Source: JAJAZB01 sp964244295 (GTDB lineage Bacteria; Bacteroidota; Bacteroidia; Cytophagales; Spirosomataceae). From it: a DNA stretch of 64,000 nt. Under the pieces are notes generated by a model. It searched no databases and was not told where the DNA came from. It saw only the letters and a program-made list of their open reading frames with translations. A program made the translations under genes and the position numbers. Shown piece after piece: positions 36,151 to 45,194 of this stretch; the stretch's first letter is position 1; each line of letters opens with the position of its first letter. The stretch lies in contig CAXTIG010000041.1 of assembly GCA_964244295.1 (NCBI GenBank), positions 1 to 64,000 on the forward strand. Reading direction: 5' to 3'.

Positions 36151-37713
36151 TCACTTCCCCGTCTTCCAGGCATTCTCCACCGGCTTCCCGGCGAACGGAA
36201 TCACGTAGCTCAATTTCAGCGTATGGTCGGGGCTGGGGTTAAGCAGTTTCACCCGCACGGTGTGCGGGCCAGGAGCCAACTCGTACCGCCAGAACAGGTT
36301 GAACCGCCGCTCTTTAAAGGCCGTCGGCAAGTCCACGTCCTCCACTTTTTTGCCGTCCACGAACAATTCCGTTTTGAAAACGTACTCGGCACCTTGGTCC
36401 GAATGGCGGCTGGCGGTGCCGCCGACGATGAAGCCAACCCCATCGAAATCCCAGGTCCATTCCTCGCTCAGGTTGACGTCCACGTACCGCTTTTCGGTTG
36501 GAAAATGACCGGGAAACGACACCTCCAGCCGGGCCGGTTGGGGCGTTTGCAGGGCGATGGTCACGGTTTCACCTTCCACCTTCCCGCCGTTTCGCCCGAC
36601 CACTTGTAGCGCGTGTTTGAAACTCGTGGCGTAGGTGTCGTTGAGCGACATGGTCGTGTACTTGAAATCCAGGTCTTCGGCTTCCTTCAGGCCCTGCTTC
36701 CAGTAGGCCGGAATGCCGTCGTAGCCGAGCATCGTCCCCAGAATCCCCCCCGCCGAGGCCGGGTTGCAGTCGCTGTCCTGCCCGCAGCGGGTGCTGATTT
36801 CCAGGGTTTTCGCGAAATCACCGCCCCCGTACAGCAGCCCCGTGATGACGTAGGCCGCGTTGATGCTGGCGTCGATGTTGAAGGTATTGAAAATCCCTTC
36901 GGGCACCGACACGTCGTTCGACCATTTTTTCTGCAACTCAAACCAGGTTTGTTTCCAGTCGGTCGGGTACTGGCGGTGCCAGGCGATGACGTCGGCCATA
37001 CAGCGGTAAAAGTTCGACTTCTTCGGAATGGTTTTCAAGGCTTCATTCACGACAAAATTCACATCGGTCGAGGTGTAGGCCAGGGAATACATCGCGGCCA
37101 TGTACACACCACCGTACCAGCCGTCGCCGTAGTTCATGATGTGCCCGATTTTATCGGAAATCTCCGTGGCGGTGTTGGGCATTCCGGGGGCCATCAGGCC
37201 CGCAAAATCGGCCTCGATCTGGAAGTCGATAGCGTCGGCCTGGGGGTTGTTTTTCCAGTGCCCCGACGCCGGCGGCAGGAGGCCGTGTAAAATGTTGTAG
37301 CGGCCCACCTGGTTGGCGTGCCAGAGAAAATAATCGGCGTTGGCGTAGGCTTTGGCGTGTTCGGCCACGGGCGCGTCGAGGCCCTTTTTCTCGAACACGT
37401 CGACGAAGGTCAGGTCCATGTACAAATCGTCGTACAGGCCGGGAATGTCGGTCATGGTTTTCTTGATGTACCCGTCGTACCAGGGAATGGGCTGGTAGTC
37501 CTGAATCATCGTGCCATTGAATTTAAATTCCGTCGGCCCGCCAAACGTGCAGCCAATCACCTGCCCGGCCCAGCCGCCTTTGAGTTTGTTGAGGAGTTGG
37601 GTTTTGGGGAGGGTGAGGGTTTTGGGTGGGGGTTCAACGGAAAAAACAAAACCTGCGGGCGGGAAAGCGCCGGGGGTCAGGAGTAAAAAAGGAGCGAGGA
37701 GGAGGGTTTTCAT
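36151..37713 (-). CDS. Secreted ADP-ribosylglycohydrolase-family protein
   Basis: A protein of 520 residues from ATG 37713, giving a signal peptide MKTLLLAPFLLLTPGAFPPAGFVF; the frame is open to 37800, but without a signal. The ADP-ribosylglycohydrolase domain has GGWAGQVIGCTFGGPTEF, DDLYMDLTFVDVFE (the acidic metal-binding motif), and GQDSDCNPASAGGILGTMLGY with the second acidic pair. A beta-rich C-terminal domain follows. It probably hydrolyses a ribosyl or ADP-ribosyl bond in the periplasm. With ribokinase and a sugar transporter beside it, a salvage pathway for ribose is plausible. Confidence 0.85.
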   Translation of the reverse strand: MKTLLLAPFLLLTPGAFPPAGFVFSVEPPPKTLTLPKTQLLNKLKGGWAGQVIGCTFGGPTEFKFNGTMIQDYQPIPWYDGYIKKTMTDIPGLYDDLYMDLTFVDVFEKKGLDAPVAEHAKAYANADYFLWHANQVGRYNILHGLLPPASGHWKNNPQADAIDFQIEADFAGLMAPGMPNTATEISDKIGHIMNYGDGWYGGVYMAAMYSLAYTSTDVNFVVNEALKTIPKKSNFYRCMADVIAWHRQYPTDWKQTWFELQKKWSNDVSVPEGIFNTFNIDASINAAYVITGLLYGGGDFAKTLEISTRCGQDSDCNPASAGGILGTMLGYDGIPAYWKQGLKEAEDLDFKYTTMSLNDTYATSFKHALQVVGRNGGKVEGETVTIALQTPQPARLEVSFPGHFPTEKRYVDVNLSEEWTWDFDGVGFIVGGTASRHSDQGAEYVFKTELFVDGKKVEDVDLPTAFKERRFNLFWRYELAPGPHTVRVKLLNPSPDHTLKLSYVIPFAGKPVENAWKTGK

Positions 37714-37774
37714 GCGGGGGTTGGAGGTGATTTTTTTGGAGACCAAATTGATTAAGTAGTTGATCAAATCTAAA

Positions 37775-37841
37775 CCGGCAGTTTTTAGGAGTCTTGTCAT
37801 CCCGACGTAGGAGGGATGACAAGACCCCTAAAAACTGCCGG
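37775..37841. repeat. 29-bp inverted repeat before ribokinase's 3' end
   Basis: CCGGCAGTTTTTAGG.. (37775-37803) pairs with 37813-37841 with mismatch near one position. The inner part GTCATCCC/GGGATGAC belongs to the family found at 42951, 44490 and 52417. It lies between ribokinase and the glycohydrolase, so these two may be separate transcripts. Confidence 0.8.
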
Positions 37842-37925
37842 TCCACTTTCGATTGGATACTTAACTGATTAGCATTTCGCTGCGCTCAGGATGACAACGT
37901 GGGGTTGAGTTTTCGAGAGACTTTT

Positions 37926-38849
37926 TCACCCCATCACCAACGCCACCTCGTCCACCTCCCGCCGCTGGGGCAGCGAAGCCTGCGCCCCCATGCGCGTCAC
38001 CGAAATGGAGGCCGCTTTGCAGGCGAAAGCGACTGCCTCGGCCAGGGGTTGGTCTTCCGAAAGCGCCACGGCCAGCGCCCCGTTGAAGCAATCCCCGGCG
38101 GCGGTGGTGTCGGTGGCCGTCACGGGCGGGGCCGGAATGAGCCGCGCCTCGGCATCGGTGCGGAGGTACGCGCCTTTCGCACCGAGGGTGATCACGACGT
38201 TGGGCACGCCCCTATCGCGCAGGCGCCGGGCCGCTGCTTCGGCGGTGTCGGGGTCGGTCACGCGGATGCCGGTGAGTAATTCAGCTTCCGTTTCGTTGGG
38301 CGTAATCAGGAACAAGTGCCGGAGCAACCCGGCGGGAAGCGGCTGCGCGGGGGCGGGGTTGAGAATCACCCGCAGCCCTTTTTCCTGACTCAGGCGCACG
38401 GCGGCTTCCACCGAGGCCAGCGGAATTTCGAGTTGCAGCAGCACCAGCGTCGGAGCGGCCAGGGTCGAGAGGGCGGTGGCAACCTGCCGCTCGTCGAGCT
38501 GGGCGTTGGAGCCGGGGGCCACCACGATGCTGTTTTCGCCCTGGGCGTCCACGCCGATGAGCGCCACGCCGGAGGGGTGCTCCGCATCCGTCACCACAAA
38601 CTCGCTGCGGATGCCTTCGCGCTGAAACTGCCCCAGGGCTTGTTTCCCGAAAATATCATTGCCCACCCGAGCCACGAAGGTGACCACCCCGCCGAGCCGG
38701 GCGGCGGCCACGGCCTGGTTGGCTCCCTTGCCGCCGGGATTCATCAGAAACGTGCCACCGATGACCGTCTCGCCGGGGGCGGGCAGCCGGGCGGTTTTCA
38801 CCACCATGTCGGTGTTGGAAGAGCCAATGACGCAAATCGGAATGGGCAT
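37926..38849 (-). CDS. rbsK: Ribokinase (PfkB family)
   Basis: A protein of 307 residues. It has the PfkB signature 1 region NPGGKGANQAVAAARLGG, the N-terminal CVIGSSNTDMVV, and signature 2 TDTTAAGDCFNGALAVAL with the catalytic Asp in AAGD. It phosphorylates D-ribose to ribose 5-phosphate in the cytoplasm. A -7 box TAGATTTG on the minus strand (38878-38885) is 28 bases before the ATG. Confidence 0.92.
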   Translation of the reverse strand: MPIPICVIGSSNTDMVVKTARLPAPGETVIGGTFLMNPGGKGANQAVAAARLGGVVTFVARVGNDIFGKQALGQFQREGIRSEFVVTDAEHPSGVALIGVDAQGENSIVVAPGSNAQLDERQVATALSTLAAPTLVLLQLEIPLASVEAAVRLSQEKGLRVILNPAPAQPLPAGLLRHLFLITPNETEAELLTGIRVTDPDTAEAAARRLRDRGVPNVVITLGAKGAYLRTDAEARLIPAPPVTATDTTAAGDCFNGALAVALSEDQPLAEAVAFACKAASISVTRMGAQASLPQRREVDEVALVMG

Positions 38850-38877
38850 GGGGCGAAGAGGTATCGATGAGACGGCA

Positions 38878-38885
38878 CAAATCTA
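38878..38885 (-). promoter_or_regulatory. -7 box of the ribokinase promoter
   Basis: TAGATTTG matches TAnnTTTG and is identical to the cas operon box. A TTG on the minus strand at 38912-38914 is 26 bases upstream, longer than the usual spacing. Confidence 0.55.
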
Positions 38886-38986
38886 TCTTGACAAAATCGT
38901 AAACCCTTCGCCAACTTTGGAGCGAGTCAGCTAATCCCAACTTTTGATTTTGGGATTTTTATTTTCGTCTGAAACGAATTGGTTTT

Positions 38987-39050
38987 CCCGCAGATAGCGC
39001 AGATTTTCGCAGAAGATCAATTTTCTGCGAAAATCTGCGCTATCTGCGGG
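38987..39050. repeat. 28-bp perfect inverted repeat in a divergent gap
   Basis: CCCGCAGATAGCGC... (38987-39014) pairs with 39023-39050 around an 8-base loop. It lies between divergent ribokinase and the next gene, ending 40 bases before the ATG at 39091, so it is not an ordinary terminator. It could be in the leader of the rightward transcript. Confidence 0.85.
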
Positions 39051-39090
39051 ACATTTTCGTTCATCGAATCTTTGAATTTTCCGCAATCCC

Positions 39091-40569
39091 ATGCTCTCCA
39101 TCGATTCTCTATTTTTACTGGTTCGTTCGCTGACCAAGGTCGAGAAGCGGTATTTCCGGCTCCAGGCCGGATTTCAGCGGGGCGAGAAAAGTTACCTCCA
39201 GTTGTTCGACTGCCTCGACGGGGCCACGGCTTTCGACGAAACGCTCCGGGCCGAACTGGCGCACCGCTTTCCGGGCACCACGCTCGAACCCGCCCGCAAG
39301 CAACTCGCGCAAGTTTTGCTGAGGGCGTTGAGACAATTTGAAAGCCGCAAAAGCGTGGAAGCCCGCTGGCTGGAAGCCATAGAAAACAGCCGGATTCTGC
39401 ACGTCCGTGGGCTGGTCGAGGCGGCTTTCGGTCAACTCGGAAAAGCCAAAAGCCTGGCCCTGAACGCCGAACAGTTTTCACTCTACGTGCTGGCCGCCCG
39501 GCGCGAACTTTCCTACCGCGCCCAAGCACAGTTTCCGGGGTTGAGCGAAGCCGACCTGGTGGAGCAACACGAAAAGCTCCGCGACTTGCTCGACCACGAA
39601 GCCTCGGCCTTCCGCCACGCGGCCCTCTACGACGTGCTTTTGCTGCGCTACTGGCGCACGGGCCTGGTTCGTGGTGAGCGCAACACGGCCCGCCTCAACG
39701 ACCTGCTGCTCGAAGAACACCGCGCCCTGACGGCGCAGCGCATCCGCTCCTTTGCCGCCGCGCAGCGGCACCTGCAATTTCAGTCGGTGTATTTTCTGAT
39801 GACGGGCAACCCGGCGGGAAGCCTGGCGGTGTTCCGCGAACTGGACGCGCTGTTTCAACGCCATCCCGCCCTGTGGGCCACTGATCCCTTGCACTACGTC
39901 CAACTCCTCGACGGCATTCTGCACGATTTGCGCGTGATGGCCCGGCCCGAGGAAATGCCGTTTTTTCTGGACCGATTACGGGCGGTTCCCTCGCCGTCGG
40001 AAAGCTTCGCGGCGATGAATACCGCGCTGGTGACCGAGTACGAACTACTCCGGGCAGTGGATACGGCCCAGGCCGAACTAGCCCGCCACGGCCTGCGTGA
40101 TCTGGCCGGGATACCTGACCGCACCCTGAATTTACTGCCCTACCCGGCGCAGGCCCGCCTGCGAATAGCCGCCGCCCGGGCTTGGCTATTGCTGGGCGAA
40201 CCGGCCTCGGCGCTACCGCTGCTCAACGCCGTGCTCAACCAACCCGCCCGGCTGTTGAGCCTTCACCTCCGCACGGTGGCGGTTCTGCTGAGTCTGCAAA
40301 CTCACGCCGCCCTGGGCAATACCGACTACCTGACCTACGCTCTGCGGGCCGCCGAGCGAAACCTCCGCACCGACGGGAGAACGGGTGGGTTGGAAGGCTT
40401 CGTAATCAAGCAGTTAAGGTTCTGGATGCAAAATCGGCCACGCGGGGTAGGGCGTGAAATTCCGCCCCAGTTACTGGAAAACCCCTACGATCGCCTGTTG
40501 GCGTGCGAAATACGCCTGACGGAATGGTTGGCCGAGTTGGCAGCGAAGCGCCCGGCGTTGATCAGATAA
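39091..40569 (+). CDS. Helical-repeat hypothetical protein
   Basis: A cytoplasmic protein of 492 residues, almost wholly helical and rich in Ala, Leu and Arg, with paired helices suggesting TPR-like repeats (for example PAQARLRIAAARAWLLLGEPASALPLLNAVLNQ near residues 350-382). The N-terminus LLVRSLTKVEKRYFRLQAG resembles a conserved start of Bacteroidota proteins of unknown function. No enzymatic motif is visible. It converges with the next gene. Confidence 0.65.
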   Translation: MLSIDSLFLLVRSLTKVEKRYFRLQAGFQRGEKSYLQLFDCLDGATAFDETLRAELAHRFPGTTLEPARKQLAQVLLRALRQFESRKSVEARWLEAIENSRILHVRGLVEAAFGQLGKAKSLALNAEQFSLYVLAARRELSYRAQAQFPGLSEADLVEQHEKLRDLLDHEASAFRHAALYDVLLLRYWRTGLVRGERNTARLNDLLLEEHRALTAQRIRSFAAAQRHLQFQSVYFLMTGNPAGSLAVFRELDALFQRHPALWATDPLHYVQLLDGILHDLRVMARPEEMPFFLDRLRAVPSPSESFAAMNTALVTEYELLRAVDTAQAELARHGLRDLAGIPDRTLNLLPYPAQARLRIAAARAWLLLGEPASALPLLNAVLNQPARLLSLHLRTVAVLLSLQTHAALGNTDYLTYALRAAERNLRTDGRTGGLEGFVIKQLRFWMQNRPRGVGREIPPQLLENPYDRLLACEIRLTEWLAELAAKRPALIR

Positions 40570-40614
40570 ACAGAACAAGGCAAGGCGTAAAAAGGCGTTC
40601 GATTAAGGCGGGTT

Positions 40615-42885
40615 TCATCGCCCCAGTATTACCTTTTTCACAACGCTTCCACCCCCGTCGTTCGGGGTTACCCGCACGAAGTACAACCCCGGCGCGAGGC
40701 CCGCGAGATCGATGGGGGTTTCTTCTTCTGCCCGCAACAGCAGCGTCCGTAACGACTGCCCGGCCAGCGTAATGATCTCCACCCTGGCCGGACCGGGTAC
40801 CCGCACGTACACCACGCGGTCGGTTGGGTTGGGAAACACCCGCACGGCCGCCGAAAGGCCGGATTCGGTGCCGGTTACGGTTTGGGCCGAGAAGTTGCGC
40901 AACAGCCGCAGGCCCCCGGCCAGGGTGCCCACCAGCAGGTCGGGGCGACCGTCGGCGTCGAGGTCGGCCAGGGCGAGGTGGTTGACTCCCCGCAGCGGAC
41001 GGGTCACGGGCGTACCGATGCCGTTTTCAAACCGGAGCGTATCGGCCACGAGCGCCGCGCCGAGGCCGTTGGCGAGGCTGCGAAACAACTTGCCCGTGCC
41101 CGCCTCGTTCAGCGTGAGCAGGTCGGGTTTCCCATCGCCGTCGAAATCCGCCACGAGGGGCGTTTGTCCGCGCTGGCTAAAATCTTCCCGCGAGCCGCCG
41201 AAGGCTTCGGTCACTGGGCTGAAGGCCGGGGTGCCGCCACCGGTGTTGCGGTAATACTCCAGGTTTTGATAATATTTCCCCACCAGCAAATCCACCTTGC
41301 CATCGCCGTCCACATCGGCAAACAAGGGCGAATCGGCGGCGGTGAGGCCAAGAGGGGTACTCAGCAAGACCGCCATCGCGGCATTGTGGGTAAAGGCCCC
41401 GCCCCGGCTACCCCGGTTGGGCAGAAAACGCACCTCGACACCCTTGAACGAGTTGGCCGCGAAGCCCAGATCGGGCACGCCGTCGGCGTTGAGGTCGGCC
41501 AGAAAGGGGCGCACGTCGGTCATCAGGAATTGCTGCGCCAGGCCGAGGTAATCGTCGGTTTGCCACTCGAACACGGGTTTGCCCGGCGTGCCCACGTTGC
41601 GGTACTGCGCCAGACCACCCCGGTAACCGGTTTCGCCGCGCACCCCACCGTAGCCCACGAGCAAGTCCTGATCACCGTCGCCGTCGAGGTCTACGAGCAG
41701 CGGGGCGGCATTTTCACCCAAATCGAGGGTGGTGTTTTGCAAAAAATCGGTCTGTCGTAGCGCGAAACTGGCCACCGGACCGGTCGATACGTTTTGGTAA
41801 AACCAGGCGGAATGCCGGTAGTCGACCAGGTCGCCTTCGTTCACATTCGAGTTGGGGGCGGCGATGAGGTCAGGTTTTCCGTCAAAATCCAGGTCTTCCT
41901 GAAATAGTGCCGGGAAGCCGTTGAACAAAATGGGCTGGCTGGTTGGAAATTCGTAGTTCACGTTCTGAAACAGCGCCACTTGGGGCGTGCCGGAGTTGGG
42001 CAGGAAAGCAATGTTCTGGCAGGTGATGTGCCCAAACAGTAGATCCTTGCGCCCGTCGCCGGTGAGATCGGTCACGAGCATGGAATTGCCCGCGTGTAAA
42101 ATCCCTTCTCCCCGGAGTGGGTCCGCCGGGCCGGAGCGAGGGAGTTCAACCTCGCTGGCCATCCGCCCGTTGGCGAACGTCCCGGTTTTGCAGTCGATGT
42201 CGAAGCGGAAATCCTTGCAGTGTTCTTTCCAGAAATTCCCCCAGCACACGTCGATTTTCCGGAAAAGCAAGCCGCGTTTGCCGGTGGTTTCCATGCTTTC
42301 GTTGCGGTGAAATTCGGTGGAATTGCCACTGATATCGAAGGCAATAATGTCTACGTCCCCATCCCCGTCGAGGTCGGTTACGGCAGGAATGTCGGTTGGG
42401 GCAATGTACAGGTTGCTGTTCCCCGAAAGCCCTTCGGTATACACGGGATCGGCCACCAGTTCCCAGCGCAGCGGTCCGCCTTCGGTGCCCGCATTGCGAA
42501 AGACCCGCAGGCCGAGCGTGGCGCGGGTGAACAAATCGCGCCGCCCGTCGCCGTCGAAATCCACCAGCAGCATCCAGTCGCTGAGGTCGGCGGGAAACTG
42601 GCTTTCGTACTGCGGGGCGTGCCGCCAGGCGTAGCCGCTGCCTTGTTTCACCGCCAGGAAGGTGCTTAGTTTGTGGCCGGCCCGGTCGAACACCACCAGG
42701 TCGGCGGTGGTGTCGGCATCGAGGCGCAGGCGGCTGAATTGCGGGGCGTTGAAACCGCCCGCCCAGGCGTTGGGCAAGGCCCGGCCCGCTACCGTGACCT
42801 TCGCCAGCGTATCGGCCCGGAACACGAGCCGCTGCTGGGCCAGCGCCGAAAACGAGAGCAGAAGCAGGTAAAGAATTTTTTTCAT
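40615..42885 (-). CDS. Secreted FG-GAP/VCBS repeat protein with T9SS sorting domain
   Basis: A protein of 756 residues with a signal peptide (MKKILYLLLLSFSALAQ). It has many FG-GAP/VCBS calcium-binding repeats of the form DxDGDGxxDLL (for example VDFDGDGRRDLF, TDLDGDGDVDIIAF, VDLDGDGDQDLLVGY, ADVDGKVDLLVG-like), forming a likely beta-propeller. The last 80 residues are a type A C-terminal domain (VRVFPNPTDRVVYVRV ... GLYFVRVTPNDGG..VKKVILGR) that directs export by the type IX secretion system. Function is unknown, perhaps surface adhesion. Confidence 0.88.
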   Translation of the reverse strand: MKKILYLLLLSFSALAQQRLVFRADTLAKVTVAGRALPNAWAGGFNAPQFSRLRLDADTTADLVVFDRAGHKLSTFLAVKQGSGYAWRHAPQYESQFPADLSDWMLLVDFDGDGRRDLFTRATLGLRVFRNAGTEGGPLRWELVADPVYTEGLSGNSNLYIAPTDIPAVTDLDGDGDVDIIAFDISGNSTEFHRNESMETTGKRGLLFRKIDVCWGNFWKEHCKDFRFDIDCKTGTFANGRMASEVELPRSGPADPLRGEGILHAGNSMLVTDLTGDGRKDLLFGHITCQNIAFLPNSGTPQVALFQNVNYEFPTSQPILFNGFPALFQEDLDFDGKPDLIAAPNSNVNEGDLVDYRHSAWFYQNVSTGPVASFALRQTDFLQNTTLDLGENAAPLLVDLDGDGDQDLLVGYGGVRGETGYRGGLAQYRNVGTPGKPVFEWQTDDYLGLAQQFLMTDVRPFLADLNADGVPDLGFAANSFKGVEVRFLPNRGSRGGAFTHNAAMAVLLSTPLGLTAADSPLFADVDGDGKVDLLVGKYYQNLEYYRNTGGGTPAFSPVTEAFGGSREDFSQRGQTPLVADFDGDGKPDLLTLNEAGTGKLFRSLANGLGAALVADTLRFENGIGTPVTRPLRGVNHLALADLDADGRPDLLVGTLAGGLRLLRNFSAQTVTGTESGLSAAVRVFPNPTDRVVYVRVPGPARVEIITLAGQSLRTLLLRAEEETPIDLAGLAPGLYFVRVTPNDGGGSVVKKVILGR

Positions 42886-42950
42886 GGAAAATCTGAAAAT
42901 CAGATTGGTACGCTGTCCGGCGTTATCGCGGGTTGTTATCCCGACGAGTT

Positions 42951-43052
42951 GTCATCCCGACGATAGGAGGGATCTCGTTGGCCCTCCGGGAAGATTGCCG
43001 GTAGCCAATGGGCTTGAAATCGTAACGAGATCCCTCCTATCGTCGGGATAAC
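42951..43052. repeat. 29-bp inverted repeat of the GTCATCCCGACG family
   Basis: Arms 42951-42979 and 43024-43052 match except near the outer end. A shorter GTTATCCCGACGA copy precedes at about 42933. The family recurs at 52417-52520 with a near-identical sequence (GATCTCGTTGGCC next to the arm in both). The rest of 42886-43169 has only the murF promoter. Confidence 0.85.
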
Positions 43053-43087
43053 AACCCGCCATCGCCTCGACCCAATCGTGCAAACGC

Positions 43088-43095
43088 TATTTTTG
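43088..43095 (+). promoter_or_regulatory. -7 box upstream of murF
   Basis: TATTTTTG matches TAnnTTTG and lies 74 bases before the murF ATG. No TTG is present at the usual upstream distance. Confidence 0.5.
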
Positions 43096-43169
43096 CCAAC
43101 TGGGTTTAAAGTCAACAAACCAGTTGCTCTAAAAAACGAATCCCCCTTCGCCAACGGTACCCGCATCCC

Positions 43170-44510
43170 ATGATTATTTACACCGAGGAACTCTACCGAC
43201 GTTTTCTCACTTGCGACGGCGTTTCAACCGACACCCGGAAGATTGAGCCGAACGCGTTGTTTTTCGCCCTGAAAGGGCCGAATTTCAACGCCAACGCCCT
43301 AGCCGCCGAAGCGCTGGAACGCGGAGCCGTCTACGCCGTCATCGACGACCCGGCCTACGAGTCGGGCGAACGGACGCTGCTCGTCGAAGACGCATTGACC
43401 GCCTTGCAAGACCTGGCCCGGCATCACCGGAATCAGTTGAAAATCCCCGTGTTTGGCCTGACCGGTTCGAACGGGAAAACCACGACGAAGGAATTGCTCA
43501 ACGCGGTATTGAGCCAAAAATTCGTGACCCACGCCACCCAGGGCAACCTCAACAACCACATCGGCGTGCCGCTCACGGTGCTGGCCATCGGCGAGGAAAC
43601 GGAATTGGCTATCCTCGAAATGGGGGCCAATCACCAGGGCGAAATCCGCGACCTCTGCGCCATTTGCCAACCCACGCACGGCTTGATTACCAACGTCGGT
43701 AAGGCCCACCTCGAAGGCTTCGGGGGCGTGGCCGGGGTGCGCCGGGGGAAAGGCGAATTATTTGATTTTCTGGAAAAAACGGGAGCGACGGTGTTCGTCA
43801 ACGCCCTCGAACCGACCCTACCCGGCATGGTGGCGGAGCGAAGTTTCCGGGAGGTGGTGGAGTATCTGTCGCCCGACGACCGCTACGCCCCCGAACTGCT
43901 CACCGAATCACCGAACGTGGTGTTTCGCGACACCCAGGGCGTGAGCTGGGAAACGCACCTGACGGGTCGCTACAATTTCGAGAACATGGCCGGGGCGCTG
44001 GCCGTGGGCCGGTATTTCGGTGTGGAAGAAGAAAAAGCCTTGCGCGCCCTGAGCGAATACGTGGCCGACAACAACCGTTCGCAGGTGCTGCGGCGGGGCA
44101 GCAACACGATTTGGCTCGACGCCTACAACGCCAACCCCAGCTCGATGGCAGCGGCAATTCGGAATTTTGAAGCCCTGAAAGCCGAGCGGAAACTAGTCAT
44201 CCTCGGCGATATGTACGAACTCGGCGAGGAGGCCCTCGCCGAACACGCCGCGCTGGGAAAACTACTGGCCGAATGCCACTTCGACCGCGTGTTGCTGGCC
44301 GGGGAACTGATGCAGGCCGCCCTGCCGGCAGTGCCGAAGGCGTATTATTTCCCCGACAAATTCGGCCTTCACACCTGGCTGCAAGACCACCCCATCCGAG
44401 ATACCCACGTTTTGGTGAAAGGCTCGCGGGGGATGAAACTGGAGACGGTCGTGCCGTTTTTGGAGGGAGAAGATACCGAAACAAAAAAACTGTCATCCCG
44501 AACGCAGTGA
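43170..44510 (+). CDS. murF: UDP-MurNAc-tripeptide--D-Ala-D-Ala ligase MurF
   Basis: A protein of 446 residues that adds D-Ala-D-Ala to the peptidoglycan precursor in the cytoplasm. It shows GVSTDTRKIEPNALFFALKG in domain 1, the ATP loop TGSNGKTTTKE (about residue 97), EMGANHQGEI and ITNVGKAHLEGFGG, GRYNFENM, and the C-terminal WLDAYNANPSSMAAAI with LGDMYELGEE. All are standard Mur ligase motifs. The last eight residues (KKLSSRTQ) are encoded by the start of an intergenic inverted repeat, so the repeat has supplied the stop codon. Confidence 0.95.
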   Translation: MIIYTEELYRRFLTCDGVSTDTRKIEPNALFFALKGPNFNANALAAEALERGAVYAVIDDPAYESGERTLLVEDALTALQDLARHHRNQLKIPVFGLTGSNGKTTTKELLNAVLSQKFVTHATQGNLNNHIGVPLTVLAIGEETELAILEMGANHQGEIRDLCAICQPTHGLITNVGKAHLEGFGGVAGVRRGKGELFDFLEKTGATVFVNALEPTLPGMVAERSFREVVEYLSPDDRYAPELLTESPNVVFRDTQGVSWETHLTGRYNFENMAGALAVGRYFGVEEEKALRALSEYVADNNRSQVLRRGSNTIWLDAYNANPSSMAAAIRNFEALKAERKLVILGDMYELGEEALAEHAALGKLLAECHFDRVLLAGELMQAALPAVPKAYYFPDKFGLHTWLQDHPIRDTHVLVKGSRGMKLETVVPFLEGEDTETKKLSSRTQ

Positions 44511-44613
44511 GGGAACTCGTCGGACTACTGGATACTCAGCTATAACCTGCCACTAGGTTATGGCCAACTATCCGGTAGCCCGACGAGTTTCCTCACTGCG
44601 TTCGGGATGACAG
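44490..44613. repeat. 34-bp inverted repeat overlapping the end of murF
   Basis: CTGTCATCCCGAACGCAGTG... (44490-44523) pairs with 44580-44613 with one mismatch. A small inner palindrome-like region lies between. It is between convergent genes and is followed by T/C-rich sequence, so bidirectional termination is likely. Confidence 0.85.
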
Positions 44614-44640
44614 CCCCGTCCTTTTCGAGCGTCAGCTACC

Positions 44641-45159
44641 TCAATTCTTATCCGACAAATCGCGCTCCACTTTGTTGTACTTGCGCTCCACGTCGGTTTT
44701 AAATTGTTTCCACTCGCGTTTGGTATCGTTACCAAATTCCTTTAAATCCGCGTTCAGTTCGCTGCGTTCGCCTTCGAGAGCAACTTTGCGTTTGCGCCAG
44801 CGGGCTTTTTCGTTGGCCGAAGCCGTCTCGATTTTCCCGTCAATTCGCTCGATTTCGTTGTTCAAAGCCACCCGCTGCTTTTCAAGTTTGGCCTTCATTT
44901 CGGCTTTTTCTTCCTTGAAATCTTCGCGCACTTCGGCCACTTTTTCATTGGCATCGGCGCGGGCTTCCGTGATTTTATCGACGGCCTTGTCGTTGGCTTC
45001 TTTCAAATCGGAGGCCACTTCGTCGGTGTTTTCTTTCGCGTCGGCCTGGGCTGATTCCACCGTTTGGTCGGCGTTTTCTTTGGTCTTCTCGCTGCACGAG
45101 GCAAAAAATAGAGTACCCGACAGCAGGGCAGCGCCCAGAAAAAAAGTTTTCTTGTTCAT
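44641..45159 (-). CDS. Coiled-coil lipoprotein
   Basis: A protein of 172 residues from ATG 45159, with a lipoprotein signal (MNKKTFFLGAALLSGTLFFASC; Cys 22 is the lipid-anchored residue). The mature part is a long charged coiled coil of K, E, A and D with heptad-like patterns (DKAVDKITEARADANEKVAEVREDFKEEKAEMKAKLEK). It is similar in character to periplasmic helical stress or envelope lipoproteins. No enzyme motif is visible. The frame extends upstream to 45354 without protein-like sequence. Confidence 0.75.
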   Translation of the reverse strand: MNKKTFFLGAALLSGTLFFASCSEKTKENADQTVESAQADAKENTDEVASDLKEANDKAVDKITEARADANEKVAEVREDFKEEKAEMKAKLEKQRVALNNEIERIDGKIETASANEKARWRKRKVALEGERSELNADLKEFGNDTKREWKQFKTDVERKYNKVERDLSDKN

Positions 45160-45194
45160 GGTTTTGGGTGTTAACGAGGAGTTGGGTGTGAATG

